DNA of 64,000 nucleotides from Sphaerimonospora mesophila NBRC 14179 = JCM 3151 (GCA_001552515.1 BCRI01000023.1:1-64000), one strand, 5' to 3'; counted from the stretch's first letter, positions 25,985 through 36,978 are shown. The notes: generated from the letters alone by a model not told the origin. Numbers and translations: made by a program.

Positions 25985-28383
25985 GACACGCTCCCGATCG
26001 TTACGACGTCTCCGCCCACGGCACTCAGGTCGCGGGTGACGGACAGGCCGGCGGAGTTCGACGGCACCCAGACCACGCGGTCCGGCAGGTCGGCGATCCG
26101 CACCGGCAGGACCACGCCGTCGCCGATGGTGATCTTTCCGCCGTCCACCGCGCCGATCTCGGCCGCGGTTGCCTCCGACAGCAGCGCCGCCGCCGGGCGG
26201 GCCGTGCCGGCCAGGTAAGGCTCGCCGTCCTGGAGCCGGCCGTCGTCCAGCAGCAGGTGCCAGGTGGCCAGTACGGCCTCGCCGGCGCGCGGCTCACGGA
26301 CCGGGCGGCCGGTCACCGCCGGGGCGGCCGGCCGGGTGCCCCGCCAGGCCCGCAGCTCGGCCATCTCACGGCGGGCGGCCGCGGCGTCCGGCAGGCCGAG
26401 GTGCACGTCCATGTAGTCGGCGATCGACGCGACGACCCGCAGGTCGCTCATCAGGCCGGGGACGGCGGTGGCCACCTCGAACTGGCGGCCCCTGCCCTCC
26501 CAGTCGACGAACGTGCCCGACTTCTCGGCCACGGCGGCGACCGGCAGCACCACGTCGGCGCGGTCGGTGACCGCGCTCGCCCGGATCTCCAGGCTGACGA
26601 TGAACGGTATGTTCTCCAGCGCCGCCAGGGCCCTGTCCGGATCGGGCAGGTCGTAGGGGTCGACGCCGGCGACGACCAGCGCGTCGAGCTCCTCGCTCAG
26701 CGCCGCCTCGATGATGCCTGCGGTGTCCCGGCCCGGGGTCTCGGGCAGGGCGGCCACATTCCAGACGCGGGCGACCTCGCCGCGCGCTGTCTCGTCGTCG
26801 ACCGGGCGGCCGATCGGCAGCAGGCCGGGCAGCGCGCCCGCCTCCAGCGCGCCCCGCTCGCCCGCTCGCCGCGGCACCCAGGCGATCCGCGCCCCGGTGG
26901 CCTGCGAGAGCCGTACCAGCGCCGTCAGCGCGCCGGGTGCGGTGGCCAGGCGCTCGCCGGCGAGCACGATGGTCCCGGCGGGCAGTGACTCGCCGGAGAT
27001 GAGGTCGCCGAGCGCCGCGGCCTCCGCGCCGGGGATGGTCCGGATCAGCGTGCCGTTCATCTTGGTCAGGCCGGGCGTCGTGTACGGCGCCAGCGCGTAG
27101 ACCTTGAGCCCCTTCTTCCGCGCGGCCTTGCGCAGCCGCAGGAAGACGATGGGCGACTCCTCCTCGGGCTCGAAGCCGGCCAGGAGCACCGCCGGGGCGT
27201 TCTCCAGGTCGGCGTAGGAGACCTCGATGCCCCGGCCCGCGATGGCGTAGGCGAGGAAGGCCGCCTCCTCAGCCGAGTGCGGGCGGGCCCGGAAGTCGAT
27301 GTCGTTGCTGCCCAGGGCGATCCTGGCGAACTTGCTGTAGGCGTAGGCGTCCTCGACGGTGAGCCGCCCGCCGACCAGCACACCGGCCCGGCCGCGTGCC
27401 CGGGCGAGGCCGTCGGCCGCGACGCGCAGCGCCTCCGGCCAGGAGGTCGGGACCAGCCTGCCCTCCTCGTCGCGGATGAGCGGCGACTTCAGCCGGTCGG
27501 GCTGGGTGGCGTAGGTGAAGGCCCAGCGGCCCTTGTCGCAGTTCCACTCCTCGTTGACCTGCGGGTCGTCCCCGGCCAGGCGGCGGGTGACCTTGCCGCG
27601 CCGGTGGTCGGTGCGCAGCGCGCAGCCCGAGGCGCAGTGCTCGCACGCGCTCGGCGTCGACACCAGGTCGAACGGCCGGGCGCGGAACCGGTAGGCCGCG
27701 CCGGTCAGCGCGCCCACCGGGCAGATCTGCACGGTGTTGCCGGAGAAGTAGGACTGGAACGGCTCACCGTCCGCCACGCCCACCTGCTCCTTGGCGCCGC
27801 GCTCGAAGAAGTCGATCAGCGGGTCGCCGGCGATCTGGTCGGAGAACCGGATGCACCGCGCGCACTGGATGCACCGCTCACGGTCGAGCAGCACCTCGCT
27901 GGAGAGCGCGATCGGCTTGGGGAACGTCCGCTTCTGCTCCTCGAACCGGCTCTCGCCCTGACCGTTGGACATCGCCTGGTTCTGCAGCGGGCACTCGCCG
28001 CCCTTGTCGCACATCGGGCAGTCGAGCGGGTGGTTGATCAGCAGGAACTCCATGACCCCGCGCTGTGCCTTCTCGGCGACCTGCGAGGTGAACTGCGTCT
28101 GCACCACCATGCCCTCGGCGACCTCGATGGCGCACGAGGGCTGCGGCTTGGGGAACCCGCGGCCGTTGCCCGCGTCGGGGATCTCCACCAGGCACTGGCG
28201 GCAGTTTGCCGCCGGGTCGAGCAGCGGGTGATCGCAGAACCTGGGGATCTGGATGCCCAGCAGCTCGGCCGCCCGGATGATCAGCGTGCCCTTCGGGACG
28301 GACACCTGAAAGCCGTCGATGGTGAGCGTCACCATGTCCACCGGCCGCTCGACCGGCCCGGTCGAGGTCGTCTGGATGCTCAC
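25981..28383 (-). CDS. nuoG: NADH-quinone oxidoreductase subunit G
   Basis: This 800-residue subunit carries the N-terminal [2Fe-2S] site ([17 protein letters not shown]), the [17 protein letters not shown] site, and a ferredoxin-type set in [11 protein letters not shown] and ICPVGAL. It also has CEHCASGC, with a fourth cysteine in [11 protein letters not shown], which fits the extra N7 cluster seen in some bacteria. A molybdopterin-type domain without obvious cofactor function fills the rest. The GTG at 28383 overlaps the nuoF stop; the long open frame upstream is a shadow of nuoF. Confidence 0.95.
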   Translation of the reverse strand: MSIQTTSTGPVERPVDMVTLTIDGFQVSVPKGTLIIRAAELLGIQIPRFCDHPLLDPAANCRQCLVEIPDAGNGRGFPKPQPSCAIEVAEGMVVQTQFTSQVAEKAQRGVMEFLLINHPLDCPMCDKGGECPLQNQAMSNGQGESRFEEQKRTFPKPIALSSEVLLDRERCIQCARCIRFSDQIAGDPLIDFFERGAKEQVGVADGEPFQSYFSGNTVQICPVGALTGAAYRFRARPFDLVSTPSACEHCASGCALRTDHRRGKVTRRLAGDDPQVNEEWNCDKGRWAFTYATQPDRLKSPLIRDEEGRLVPTSWPEALRVAADGLARARGRAGVLVGGRLTVEDAYAYSKFARIALGSNDIDFRARPHSAEEAAFLAYAIAGRGIEVSYADLENAPAVLLAGFEPEEESPIVFLRLRKAARKKGLKVYALAPYTTPGLTKMNGTLIRTIPGAEAAALGDLISGESLPAGTIVLAGERLATAPGALTALVRLSQATGARIAWVPRRAGERGALEAGALPGLLPIGRPVDDETARGEVARVWNVAALPETPGRDTAGIIEAALSEELDALVVAGVDPYDLPDPDRALAALENIPFIVSLEIRASAVTDRADVVLPVAAVAEKSGTFVDWEGRGRQFEVATAVPGLMSDLRVVASIADYMDVHLGLPDAAAARREMAELRAWRGTRPAAPAVTGRPVREPRAGEAVLATWHLLLDDGRLQDGEPYLAGTARPAAALLSEATAAEIGAVDGGKITIGDGVVLPVRIADLPDRVVWVPSNSAGLSVTRDLSAVGGDVVTIGSVS

Positions 28384-29666
28384 TTGGCCCCCCACAGGGT
28401 GGAAGCAACGGGATCGAACGGACAGCCGCCGATCTCGAAGTGCTTGAGGTATTCGTCGCGGAAGTACTTCACCGACGAGTAGACGGGGCTGGTCGCGCCG
28501 TCGCCCAGCGCGCAGAACGCGCGGCCGAGGATGTTGTCCGCGATGTCGACGATCTTCGCCAGGTCCTCCTCGGAGCCCTGGCCCTTCTCCAGCCGCCGGA
28601 GCATCAGCTTGAACCAGTAGGTGCCCTCGCGGCACGGCGTGCACTTCCCGCAGGACTCGTGCGCGTAGAACTCGCTCCAGCGCAGTACGGCACGCACCAC
28701 GCAGGTCGTCTCGTCGAAGATCTGCAGTGCCCGGGTGCCCAGCATCGAGCCCTTGGCCCCGACCGACTCGAAGTCGAGCGGGACGTCCAGGTGCTCGGCG
28801 GTGAAGATCGGCGTCGAGGACCCGCCGGGGGTCCAGAACTTCAGCTCGTGCCCCGCGCGGATGCCGCCCGCCATGTCGAGCAGCTCGCGCAGCGTGATGC
28901 CGAGGGGCGCCTCGTACTGTCCCGGCCGGGTCACGTGCCCGGACAGGGAGAAGATCCCGAAGCCCTTGGACTTCTCGGTGCCCATGCTCGCGAACCAGTC
29001 GGCGCCGTTGGCCACGATGCTCGGGATCGAGGCGATCGACTCGGCGTTGTTGATCACGGTCGGGCACGCGTACAGGCCGGCGACCGCCGGGAACGGCGGC
29101 TTGAGCCTGGGCTGGCCGCGGTAGCCCTCCAGCGAGTCGAGCAGCGCGGTCTCCTCACCGCAGATGTACGCCCCGGCGCCCGTGTGCACGACGAGTTCGA
29201 GGTTGTAGCCGGACCCGAGGATGTCGGCGCCCAGATATCCCTTCTCGTACGCCTCCCGGACCGCCGCCTGCAGCCTGCGGATGACGTGGAGCACCTCGCC
29301 GCGTACGTAGATGAACGCGTGGGAGGCCCTGATGGCGTAGGCCGTGATGATGACGCCCTCGACGAGCGAGTGCGGGTTGGCCATCATGAGCGGGATGTCC
29401 TTGCAGGTCCCCGGCTCGGACTCGTCGGCGTTCACCACGAGATAGTGGGGCTTGCCGTCGTTCTGTGGGATGAAGCCCCACTTCATGCCGGTCGGGAAGC
29501 CCGCGCCGCCGCGACCGCGCAGCCCCGAGTCCTTGACCATCTGGATGACGGCGTCGGGGTCCATGCCGAGGGCCTTCTTGGCCGCGGCGTACTCGCCGTA
29601 TCCGTCGATCGTGAACGAGTCCGGCCGGTCCCAGTTCCTGGTCAGCACCGGAGTCAGCCGCGTCAT
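28380..29666 (-). CDS. nuoF: NADH-quinone oxidoreductase subunit F
   Basis: This 428-residue subunit holds the NADH- and FMN-binding sites and cluster N3. The nucleotide-binding loops are [15 protein letters not shown] and [17 protein letters not shown]. The cluster ligands are [14 protein letters not shown] and the cysteine in [11 protein letters not shown]. Its ATG overlaps the nuoE stop. Confidence 0.95.
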   Translation of the reverse strand: MTRLTPVLTRNWDRPDSFTIDGYGEYAAAKKALGMDPDAVIQMVKDSGLRGRGGAGFPTGMKWGFIPQNDGKPHYLVVNADESEPGTCKDIPLMMANPHSLVEGVIITAYAIRASHAFIYVRGEVLHVIRRLQAAVREAYEKGYLGADILGSGYNLELVVHTGAGAYICGEETALLDSLEGYRGQPRLKPPFPAVAGLYACPTVINNAESIASIPSIVANGADWFASMGTEKSKGFGIFSLSGHVTRPGQYEAPLGITLRELLDMAGGIRAGHELKFWTPGGSSTPIFTAEHLDVPLDFESVGAKGSMLGTRALQIFDETTCVVRAVLRWSEFYAHESCGKCTPCREGTYWFKLMLRRLEKGQGSEEDLAKIVDIADNILGRAFCALGDGATSPVYSSVKYFRDEYLKHFEIGGCPFDPVASTLWGAK

Positions 29667-30349
29667 GAGGCGTCGCTCCCCTCGGTCTGCTCGCCCGGCT
29701 TGGGGGCCTCCCAGCCGTTGGCCTTGGCGATCTTCAGGCCCTCCAGCGAGGGGCCGCCGGCCGGCGGGCCGTCACCGGCCTGGCCGTCGGGGAACCCGGC
29801 GAGGATCCGCGAGGCCTCCTTGAACGTGCACAGCCGCCTCGGCCCGCGGGTGGGCGAGACCTCCTTGCCCGCCTGCAGGTCGTCGACGAGCTGCTTGGCC
29901 GACTCGGGAGTCTGGTTGTCGAAGAACTCCCAGTTGACCATCATCACCGGGGCGAAGTCACAGGCGGCGTTGCACTCCAGCCGCTCCAGGGTGATCTTCC
30001 CGTCGGAGGTCGTCTCGTCGTGGCCGACGCCGACGTGCTCGCTGAGCTCGTCCCAGATCTGGTCGCCGCCCATGATCGCGCACAGCGCGTTGGTGCACAC
30101 GCCGACGTTGTACTCGCCGGCCGGCTCCCGCTTGTACATCGTGTAGAAGGTCGACACGCCGACCACCTCGGCCTTGGACAGGCCGAGCATCTCCGCGCAG
30201 AACTCATGCCCGTCGTCGGAGATGTAGCCGTCCACCGACTGCACGAGGTGCAGCAGCGGCAGCAGCGCCGACCGCGGCCGGGGGTAGCGATCGATGATCT
30301 CCTTGGCGTCCGTCTCCAGACGCTCGCGGACTTCGGGTGAGTACGTCAC
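29663..30349 (-). CDS. nuoE: NADH-quinone oxidoreductase subunit E
   Basis: This 228-residue thioredoxin-fold subunit carries cluster N1a. Its four ligands are visible as GVCTNALC (CxxxxC) and ECNAAC (CxxxC). The proline- and glycine-rich C-terminal ~40 residues are an extension. The GTG start overlaps the nuoD stop. Confidence 0.95.
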   Translation of the reverse strand: MTYSPEVRERLETDAKEIIDRYPRPRSALLPLLHLVQSVDGYISDDGHEFCAEMLGLSKAEVVGVSTFYTMYKREPAGEYNVGVCTNALCAIMGGDQIWDELSEHVGVGHDETTSDGKITLERLECNAACDFAPVMMVNWEFFDNQTPESAKQLVDDLQAGKEVSPTRGPRRLCTFKEASRILAGFPDGQAGDGPPAGGPSLEGLKIAKANGWEAPKPGEQTEGSDAS

Positions 30350-31662
30350 CGATCCACACCTCCCATGACGGGGTCGATCGAGGCGACCGCCGAGATCACG
30401 TCGGCGACCATGCCGCCCTCGCAGGTCGCGGGGATCGCCTGCAGGTTCGTGAAGGACGGGTCACGGAAGTGCACACGGTAGGGGCGGGTGCCGCCGTCGC
30501 TCACCACGTGCGCGCCGAGCTCGCCGCGCGGTGACTCCACCGCGGCGTACGCCTGCCCGGCCGGCACCCGGAAGCCCTCGGTCACCAGCTTGAAGTGGTG
30601 GATCAGGGCCTCCATCGAGGTGCCCATGATGTGGGCGATGTGGTCGGGCGAGTTGCCGAGACCGTCGGGGCCGAGCGCGAGCTGCGACGGCCAGCCGATC
30701 TTCTTGTCGTCGATCATCACTCGGCCGCCCTTGAGCGGGCCGGACAGCCGGTCGAGCGTCTGCTCGATGATCTTCAAGGACTCCTCCATCTCGTCCATCC
30801 GGATGAGATAGCGGCCGTACACGTCGCAGGTGTTCTGCGTCGGGACGTCGAACTCGTAGGTCTCGTAGCCCGAGTAGGGCTGCGACTTGCGCAGGTCCCA
30901 GGGCAGGCCGGCCGCCCGGAGCACGGGCCCGGTGACACCGAGCGCCATGCACCCCGTGAGGTCGAGGTAGGCGACGTCCTTGGTGCGGCGGGTGTAGACC
31001 GGGTTGGCGTCGAGGAGCTTGCGCATGTCCTTGATGCGCTTCGGCATGATCTTGAGGAACTCGCCGACCTTGTCGACCGCGCCGGCCGGCAGGTCGACGC
31101 TCACGCCGCCCGGCCGGACGTAGGCCATGTTCATCCGCAGGCCGGTGATGTACTCCATGATGTCGAGCACCATCTCGCGCTCGCGCAGCCCGAAGAGGAA
31201 CGGAGTGGTCGCGCCCAGCTCCATGCCGTAGGTGGCGACCGCCATCACGTGGGAGGAGATGCGCGTGAGCTCCATCATCAGGACCCGGATGGCCTGCGCG
31301 CGGTCCGGCACCCGATCGGTGATGCCGAGCAGCCTCTCCACCGCCATGCAGTACGCCGTCTCGTTGAAGATCGGCGAGAGGTAGTCCATCCGGGTGACGA
31401 ACGTGACCCCCTGGGTCCACGTACGGAACTCGAGGTTCTTCTCGATGCCGGTGTGCAGGTAACCGATCACCGGGCGGACCTCGGTGACGTTCTCGCCGTC
31501 GAGCGTCAGCACGAGCCGGAGCACGCCGTGGGTCGACGGGTGCTGCGGGCCCATGTTGACGATCAGGCGCTCCTCGGACGACTCGGTGACGGTCTGCACC
31601 AGCTCGTCCCAGTCCTGGCCCGCGACGTCGTAGATCCGGCCCTCGGCTTCGGTGGCAGTCAC
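30346..31662 (-). CDS. nuoD: NADH-quinone oxidoreductase subunit D
   Basis: This 438-residue subunit, related to hydrogenase large subunits, lines the quinone-reducing site. Typical segments are [29 protein letters not shown] and [12 protein letters not shown]-like [12 protein letters not shown] at the C-terminus. It starts with GTG within the nuoC stop. Confidence 0.95.
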   Translation of the reverse strand: MTATEAEGRIYDVAGQDWDELVQTVTESSEERLIVNMGPQHPSTHGVLRLVLTLDGENVTEVRPVIGYLHTGIEKNLEFRTWTQGVTFVTRMDYLSPIFNETAYCMAVERLLGITDRVPDRAQAIRVLMMELTRISSHVMAVATYGMELGATTPFLFGLREREMVLDIMEYITGLRMNMAYVRPGGVSVDLPAGAVDKVGEFLKIMPKRIKDMRKLLDANPVYTRRTKDVAYLDLTGCMALGVTGPVLRAAGLPWDLRKSQPYSGYETYEFDVPTQNTCDVYGRYLIRMDEMEESLKIIEQTLDRLSGPLKGGRVMIDDKKIGWPSQLALGPDGLGNSPDHIAHIMGTSMEALIHHFKLVTEGFRVPAGQAYAAVESPRGELGAHVVSDGGTRPYRVHFRDPSFTNLQAIPATCEGGMVADVISAVASIDPVMGGVDR

Positions 31663-32357
31663 GAGTAAGACCTCCTCTGGTCGGGCGCGGGGATCTCGGC
31701 GCCCCGGTACTCGACCGGGATCCCGCCGAGGGGATAGTCCTTACGCTGCGGGTGGCCCTCCCAGTCGTCGGGCATCTGGATCCGGGTCAGTGCCGGATGG
31801 CCGTCGAAGATGATCCCGAAAAAGTCGTAGGTCTCCCGCTCATGCCAGTCGTGCGTGGGGTAGACCGAAACCGTGGAGGGAATGTGCGGGTCGGCGTCCG
31901 GGCAGGCGACCTCCACCCGGATGCGCCGATTGTGGGTGATCGAGCACAGATGGTAGACAGCACGCAGCTCCCCACCCGTTTCCCCAGGGTAGTGCACCCC
32001 GGAGACGCCGAGGGACAGCTCGAACCGCAGCGCCGGGTCATCGCGCAGATGCCTCATGACCTCGGGCAGACGCTCTCGCGCCACGTGGAAGGTGATCTCG
32101 CCGCGGTCGACGACCACCCGCTCGATCGCGTCGCCGACGGCCGGCTCCAGGGCGTCGGCCACGTCGTCGAAATACGACCCGTACGGCCGGGCGCTGGACG
32201 GCTTCGGCGGGCGCCGTACGACCAGGCGGCCGTAGCCGGAGGTGTCGCCGGTGCCCTTGGCGCCGAACATCCCCTTACGGACGATCGGCTGCTCGCCCTG
32301 CACCACGGGCAGATTCGCCGGGCTCGCGTCCTCGGGACGTACGTTCTCGTCGCTCAC
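31659..32357 (-). CDS. nuoC: NADH-quinone oxidoreductase subunit C
   Basis: This 232-residue subunit of the peripheral arm has a ~60-residue non-conserved N-terminus, then the conserved part with [20 protein letters not shown] and [19 protein letters not shown]. The GTG start overlaps the nuoB stop. Confidence 0.95.
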   Translation of the reverse strand: MSDENVRPEDASPANLPVVQGEQPIVRKGMFGAKGTGDTSGYGRLVVRRPPKPSSARPYGSYFDDVADALEPAVGDAIERVVVDRGEITFHVARERLPEVMRHLRDDPALRFELSLGVSGVHYPGETGGELRAVYHLCSITHNRRIRVEVACPDADPHIPSTVSVYPTHDWHERETYDFFGIIFDGHPALTRIQMPDDWEGHPQRKDYPLGGIPVEYRGAEIPAPDQRRSYS

Positions 32358-32905
32358 TTACCGGCCCCCTGATCGATCAGCGGCAGCGTGCGCAGTGCCT
32401 GGCGTTCGAGTTCGTCGATCTGCCTGGCCCGGTGCGCGCCGAACTTCACGTTCTGGATCTTGTCGTGGAGCTTGACGATGGCGTCGATCAGCATCTCCGG
32501 GCGAGGCGGGCAGCCGGGCAGGTAGATGTCGACCGGCACCACGTGGTCCACGCCCTGCACGATCGCGTAGTTGTTGAACATCCCGCCGCTGGACGCGCAG
32601 ACGCCCATCGAGATGACCCACTTGGGCTCGACCATCTGGTCGTAGATCTGCCGGAGGACCGGTGCCATCTTCTGCGACACCCGGCCCGCCACGATCATCA
32701 GGTCGGCCTGGCGGGGAGACGCGGAGGCGCGCTCCATGCCGAAACGGGCGAGGTCGTGCTTCGGGCCACCGGTGTTCATCAGTTCCATCGCGCAGCACGC
32801 GAGGCCGAAGGTGGCCGGCCAGACGGAGTTCTTCCTGGCCCATCCCGCCACCTGCTCGACGGTGGTGAGCAGGAACCCGCTCGGGAGTTTCTCTTCAAGA
32901 CCCAT
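32354..32905 (-). CDS. nuoB: NADH-quinone oxidoreductase subunit B
   Basis: This 183-residue subunit carries cluster N2, the last electron carrier before quinone. The adjacent cysteine pair is in [11 protein letters not shown]; further ligands are in [12 protein letters not shown] and [11 protein letters not shown] chose the ATG at 32905, two bases after the nuoA stop; the longer open frame lies inside nuoA. Confidence 0.95.
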   Translation of the reverse strand: MGLEEKLPSGFLLTTVEQVAGWARKNSVWPATFGLACCAMELMNTGGPKHDLARFGMERASASPRQADLMIVAGRVSQKMAPVLRQIYDQMVEPKWVISMGVCASSGGMFNNYAIVQGVDHVVPVDIYLPGCPPRPEMLIDAIVKLHDKIQNVKFGAHRARQIDELERQALRTLPLIDQGAGK

Positions 32906-32907
32906 GG

Positions 32908-33267
32908 CTAATCCCAATCCAGTCCGCGACGGCGCCAGACGTAGGCGTACGCCACAAGCACGGCGACGATGAACAACACCATCTCGACCAGCCCGAACAA
33001 GCCGAGCTTGTCGAAGGCGACGGCCCACGGATAGAGGAAGATGATCTCGATGTCGAACACGATGAACAACATCGCCGTGATCATGTACTTCAGCGGGAAG
33101 CGGCCACCGCCGACGGGCTGCGGCGTCGGATCGATGCCGCACTCGTAGGCGTCCAGCTTGGCGCGGTTCCAGCGCTTCGGCCCGGTGAAGGGCGCGATGC
33201 TTACGGAGAACACGGCGAACCCCGCCGCGAGGACCGCGAGCACCAGGATCGGCACATACAGCTGCAT
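32908..33267 (-). CDS. nuoA: NADH-quinone oxidoreductase subunit A
   Basis: This 119-residue subunit has three membrane helices. The conserved loop [13 protein letters not shown], with its cysteine, and [15 protein letters not shown] are present. It starts 58 bp after the menJ-like gene, the largest gap in the apparent operon. Confidence 0.95.
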   Translation of the reverse strand: MQLYVPILVLAVLAAGFAVFSVSIAPFTGPKRWNRAKLDAYECGIDPTPQPVGGGRFPLKYMITAMLFIVFDIEIIFLYPWAVAFDKLGLFGLVEMVLFIVAVLVAYAYVWRRRGLDWD

Positions 33268-33325
33268 GGCTACATGTCCTCGCTTGCTCGATGGATCAGG
33301 GCGGTCTGAGTGCAGAGAATGTCGT

Positions 33326-34657
33326 TCATGCGGATGGAGCCACCTTGGACAGGGCGTTGATGATGCGGTCGGAGGCGTCGCCCCGCCGGTCTGTGAGATT
33401 AGCCAGAAGCTTGAAGGCGAACCTCATCAGGGTGGGGTGGGGCAGACCGTGCCGCGTGGCGAACTTCATCACCCCAGGTCTGCCGATCGCCTCGACGAAC
33501 ATGCGGCCGAGGGTGAAGTATCCGCCGTATGCGTCTTTGAGGATACGCGGATAGGCGAGCAGCACTCGCTCTCGCTGAGCTGCGGTCCCGCGGGCCAGCG
33601 CCTGCACGATGACGTCGGCGGCGATCCTGCCGGTCTCCATGGCGTACGCGATGCCCTCGCCGTTGAACGGATTGATCGTCCCGCCGGCGTCGCCGACGAG
33701 CACCAGCCCGCGAGTGTAGTGGGGCTGCCGGTTGAAGGCCATCGGCAGCGCCGCACCCCTGATCGGGGTGGTCATGTTCTCTTCCGTGTAACCCCACTCG
33801 GCCGGCATGTTCTTCACCCAGCGCCTGAGCAGGTCGCGGTAGTCGATGCTCTTGAACGCCTCGCTGGTGTTGAGCAGGCCGAGACCGACGTTGGAGGTGC
33901 CGTCGCCCACGCCGAAGATCCACCCGTAGCCGGGCAGCAGCCGGTCGCCGTCCCACAGCTCCAGCCAGGTCTCCAGGTAGTCGTCGTCGTGGCGTGGGCT
34001 GCGGAAATAGGTCCGTACGGCCACGCCCATCGGCCGGTCGGTCCGCTTGTGCAGACCCATCGCGATCGACAGACGGGTGGAGTTGCCGTCCGCCGCGACC
34101 ACGAGTCTGGCCGTGTAACTTTCATCCTCACCGTCGCGCCGGACCCTGACCCCGGTGACGTGTCCGCTGCGCTCGTCCAGGATCGGACCGGTGACGTTGG
34201 CGCCCTCGATCAGCCGGACGCCCGCGCGTTCTGCATGCCTGACCAGGATCTCGTCGAAGTCCGCGCGGGTGCGCACCATGCCGAAGTCGGGAAAGCTGTG
34301 CAGCTCCGGCCAGTCGAGCTGCAGGCGCAGCCCTCCGCCGACGACTCGCAGGCCGCGGTTCCTGATCCAGCCGGGGCCGTCGATGTCGACGCCCATGGCG
34401 ACGAGCTCCCTGACCGCACGGGGCGTGAGCCCGTCGCCGCAGACCTTCTCCCGGGGGAACCGCGTCTTCTCCAGCAGCAGGACGCTCAGGCCGGACTTGG
34501 CCAGGTGAAAGGCGACCGCGGAACCGGCAGGTCCCGCCCCGACGACGATGACGTCGGCGTCGATCCCCCGCTGTACGCGGGCTTCCACGCCACGCCTACT
34601 TGTTCGCTCGCTTCGCTCGCCGCGGCTACTTCTTGTTCGCTCGCTTCGCTCGCTCAC
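33326..34657 (-). CDS. Geranylgeranyl reductase-family flavoprotein, MenJ-like
   Basis: The protein is an FAD-dependent oxidoreductase: VIVVGAGPAGSAVAFHLAKS binds the dinucleotide, PREKVCGDGLTPRAV is the family signature and VLVGDAGGTINPFNGEGIAY binds FAD. In actinobacteria this family includes MenJ, which saturates one isoprene unit of menaquinone. Its place directly before nuoA and near menG supports that role, but it is inference. The GTG at 34657 gives a repetitive N-terminus (SERSERT twice); a GTG at 34588, just before the conserved domain, is a real alternative. A Rex operator lies 49 bp upstream. Confidence 0.85.
   Translation of the reverse strand: MSERSERTRSSRGERSERTSRRGVEARVQRGIDADVIVVGAGPAGSAVAFHLAKSGLSVLLLEKTRFPREKVCGDGLTPRAVRELVAMGVDIDGPGWIRNRGLRVVGGGLRLQLDWPELHSFPDFGMVRTRADFDEILVRHAERAGVRLIEGANVTGPILDERSGHVTGVRVRRDGEDESYTARLVVAADGNSTRLSIAMGLHKRTDRPMGVAVRTYFRSPRHDDDYLETWLELWDGDRLLPGYGWIFGVGDGTSNVGLGLLNTSEAFKSIDYRDLLRRWVKNMPAEWGYTEENMTTPIRGAALPMAFNRQPHYTRGLVLVGDAGGTINPFNGEGIAYAMETGRIAADVIVQALARGTAAQRERVLLAYPRILKDAYGGYFTLGRMFVEAIGRPGVMKFATRHGLPHPTLMRFAFKLLANLTDRRGDASDRIINALSKVAPSA
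34601..34653. repeat. Direct repeat of 20 bp at the start of the menJ-like gene
   Basis: The 20-base sequence at 34601-34620 recurs exactly at 34634-34653, a period of 33 bases. If translated it gives the two SERSERT-like blocks of the annotated N-terminus. It may instead be non-coding leader DNA if the later start is used. Confidence 0.75.
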
Positions 34658-34705
34658 GGGGACCTGTCCTGTCAGGAAGGAAGGCCTCGGGGGCCCTTCG
34701 TGCCT

Positions 34706-34723
34706 TTGTGAACAACTTCACAA
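34706..34723. promoter_or_regulatory. Rex operator upstream of the menJ-nuo operon
   Basis: The 18 bases read TTGTGAACAACTTCACAA, a perfect inverted repeat that fits the known Rex consensus TTGTGAANNNNTTCACAA at every defined position. Rex releases this site when NADH is high. The site lies 49 bp before the first gene of the operon and just after the end of menG; the rex gene itself is at 54.6-55.3 kb. Confidence 0.92.
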
Positions 34724-34763
34724 ACTGTCGCGCTGCAGTCTAGCCCCTTTCAACTAGACGGTG

Positions 34764-35492
34764 TCAGACGGGTGGTCGCACCGCTCTATGGAGCGCCACG
34801 ATGCCGAGGGTCAGGTTGCGCCAGGCGACCCTCTCCCATCCCGCTTCCTGGATGATCTTCGCCAGCGTGGGCTGGTCGGGCCATGCCCGGATCGACTCCG
34901 CCAGGTATTGGTAGGAGTCGGGATTCGAGCTGACCAACCGGGCCACCGGTGGCAGCAGCTTCATCAAATACTGATGATAGACCAGGTCAAAGGGCCTTAC
35001 GACCGGCGTGGAGAACTCACAGACCACCAGTCGGCCACCCGGTTTGGTCACCCGCATCAGCTCTCTCAGAGCCTGTCCCGTGTCCGCCACGTTCCGCAGC
35101 CCGAACGAGATCGTCACCGCGTCGAACGTCCCGTCGGCGAACGGCAGCCGCAACGCGTCCCCCGCGACGAAGGTCACACCGCGGACGCCACCGCCGTACA
35201 GTCCGGAGCCGCCGCGCCGCGCCACGCCGGTGCGCAGCATGCCGAGGGAGAAGTCGCACGCGATGGCCCGCGCGCCGAGCGCGGTGAACGCCTCGGTCGA
35301 GGTGCCGGTGCCGGCCGCGAGATCGAGCACGAGCTCGCCGGGGCCCGCGTCGACGGCTCCGGCCGTGGCCTTACGCCACGCCCTGTCCATCCCGAGCGAG
35401 AGGACGTCGTTGACCAGGTCGTACCGCTGGGCCGTGCGATCGAACATCGCGGCGACCTCGTGCGGCTGCTTCTCCAGCGATGCGCGCGTCAT
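34764..35492 (-). CDS. menG: Demethylmenaquinone methyltransferase
   Basis: This 242-residue SAM-dependent methyltransferase of the UbiE/MenG family performs the last methylation of menaquinone. The SAM site is [15 protein letters not shown]; the signatures [20 protein letters not shown] and [18 protein letters not shown] are typical. I chose the ATG at 35492 ([18 protein letters not shown]), where homology begins; the frame upstream is arginine-rich noise. It ends 107 bp before the menJ-like gene, with the Rex operator in that gap. Confidence 0.92.
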   Translation of the reverse strand: MTRASLEKQPHEVAAMFDRTAQRYDLVNDVLSLGMDRAWRKATAGAVDAGPGELVLDLAAGTGTSTEAFTALGARAIACDFSLGMLRTGVARRGGSGLYGGGVRGVTFVAGDALRLPFADGTFDAVTISFGLRNVADTGQALRELMRVTKPGGRLVVCEFSTPVVRPFDLVYHQYLMKLLPPVARLVSSNPDSYQYLAESIRAWPDQPTLAKIIQEAGWERVAWRNLTLGIVALHRAVRPPV

Positions 35493-35933
35493 GGACGCAA
35501 GCCTAGGTGTACGGCCCACGCCGCGCGGCGGCCGCCATCCGGCCACCGGCGCCCGATGAGCGGAACGTAGTTCGCCGATTACGCTCAGTCTGCTAGAACT
35601 TGGGGAATGCGCGCGAGAAACGTACTGGTCACAGCACCGGCGACGGCACCCCTGACGGCACGGGTCGCCCCGACCCCCTCTCCCGCGATCTCACCCGGCG
35701 CCCCTGCCGCGCCCGGGAGGCAGCCGGCCCGCCCAGGTCGGGGACGGGTCGCCCGGCCCCGGAGTCGGGATCATCGATCCCATCACCGGCCGAGCTCCGA
35801 CTCGGACCCGGACGTGAGAAAGGGGAATCTGGGTAAAGGCGTTCCTGACCGTATAGAAGGAGCTTTTGGTGGGAAGCGACACAAGGAGACTCGAGCATGA
35901 GTACCATGCCCGAGTCGGCCTGTTCCTGGCCGC
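35493..35933. other. Intergenic stretch, no convincing gene
   Basis: These 441 bases lie between divergent menG and the DUF4229-like gene, which is read towards them. A 97-codon plus-strand frame at 35607-35900 is proline-, arginine- and alanine-rich with no fold to recognise. Just after it an ATG at 35897 is preceded by a good AAGGAG, but encodes only 27 residues and runs into the opposite gene. TATAGA near 35852 could be a -10 box for this strand. I see no terminator. Confidence 0.4.
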
Positions 35934-36143
35934 CTAGTCCTCTCTCGCTCTCCGGCGATTCCCGGCGATCCGCTGGCTGACCGCGTCGCGCTGCTTGGAC
36001 AGCAGCACGTAGCTGGCCAGCCCACTCACCAGGAGGGCCACTGCGAGCAGCAGGAGGCTGCGCATGCCGACGAGATAGAGGACTCCGAGGGCGACGGCGA
36101 ACAGGCCGAGCCGCGAAAGGGTGTAAACGACAACCGGGTGCAC
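35934..36143 (-). CDS. DUF4229-like small membrane protein
   Basis: This 69-residue protein has two membrane helices (YTLSRLGLFAVALGVLYLVG and the stretch up to YVLL) followed by LSKQRDAVSQRIAGNRRRAR. This matches actinobacterial DUF4229 proteins found close to menaquinone genes. Function is unknown. It starts with GTG at 36143. Confidence 0.7.
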   Translation of the reverse strand: MHPVVVYTLSRLGLFAVALGVLYLVGMRSLLLLAVALLVSGLASYVLLSKQRDAVSQRIAGNRRRARED

Positions 36144-36403
36144 AGCGTCGAGGTTACGTCACCCTGTCGACACGGCTGTCTCTCTTCGCATCTGGTGCGA
36201 GCACTGCTAGGGTTCACATCAAGGTGCTTTTGTAAAGAAACACCCATGAGCGCCCCAAAGATGCTCTATCATATAACAATCGGGCACTGAGCCGGTAACA
36301 ACCCGTGATCTTCTGCGAAAACCACGGATAAATCAGGCTTCGCTCGGCACACTGGTTAACCTGTCCGCCCGCTGCAGGACGCGGGACGCGAGGGGGAGAG
36401 ATT

Positions 36404-36625
36404 GTGGAGAGTAGCAGCGAGCGACTGCTGACTCCTGGAGAGGTTGCCGCCCTCTTCAGGGTTGACCCGAAGACCGTGACACGTTGGGCCGCGGCTGGGC
36501 GCATCAGCAGTATCCGTACCCCCGGGGGGCACCGGCGCTTCCGCGAATCGGAAGTGCACGCCCTCCTTCGCGGCGAGGACGTTCTGACGGCTGACCGGCC
36601 GAACGGCGACTCACCGCGAGTCTGA
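36404..36625 (+). CDS. bldC: Developmental regulator BldC (MerR-like)
   Basis: This 73-residue protein is a winged helix-turn-helix of the MerR type without an effector domain: LLTPGEVAALFRVDPKTVTR and WAAAGRISSIRTPGGHRRFR. In Streptomyces BldC binds cooperatively along promoters and controls entry into aerial growth. The GTG at 36404 follows GGGGGAGAG. The 260 bp upstream are A/T-rich in part (CTATCATATAACAATC) and should contain its promoter. Confidence 0.92.
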   Translation: MESSSERLLTPGEVAALFRVDPKTVTRWAAAGRISSIRTPGGHRRFRESEVHALLRGEDVLTADRPNGDSPRV

Positions 36626-36741
36626 CACAGGTAAGTGGCAGCATCAGGTGATCCTGCGCGGCACCCGGAAGGCGCAGGGTCACCAGGTCAGTCTGCCCGA
36701 CCGGCATCGTCCTGCTCCCCTGCCGGTCGCCTCGGCTCCGA

Positions 36742-36978
36742 TCACTCCTGGTCTGCCTTGAACGCCAGGAACTCCCGTTCGAGTTCGTCGTTCTCCGCCA
36801 GCCAGCGGCTGCGCCGTCGCGCCGCCTCCTCCTCGGTGATCGACTCGGCCGCCCAACGCTCGTACTCAGGCTCCCCCGGGGCGACCTCCACGTACGCGTT
36901 GCCGATCAGGCGGCCGTCATCGCTCGTCAGCGATTGAGGCACCCGCAGCGTGCCGTCACCGAGCCGGATCACATACAT
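36742..36978 (-). CDS. Hypothetical acidic protein
   Basis: I chose the ATG at 36978, giving 78 residues from MYVIRLGDGTLRVPQSLTSD. The second half is a charged helix (ITEEEAARRRSRWLAENDEL). No function is evident. A longer frame to 37146 begins in what looks like non-coding DNA. It is followed, tail-to-tail, by the end of bldC. Confidence 0.55.
   Translation of the reverse strand: MYVIRLGDGTLRVPQSLTSDDGRLIGNAYVEVAPGEPEYERWAAESITEEEAARRRSRWLAENDELEREFLAFKADQE

Noticed and set aside
35607-35980. Plus-strand frames of 97 and 27 codons between menG and the DUF4229-like gene
   Set aside because: The first is low-complexity Pro/Arg/Ala without family features; the second has a good AAGGAG before its ATG but is very short and runs into the opposite gene. 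Kept only as an intergenic note.
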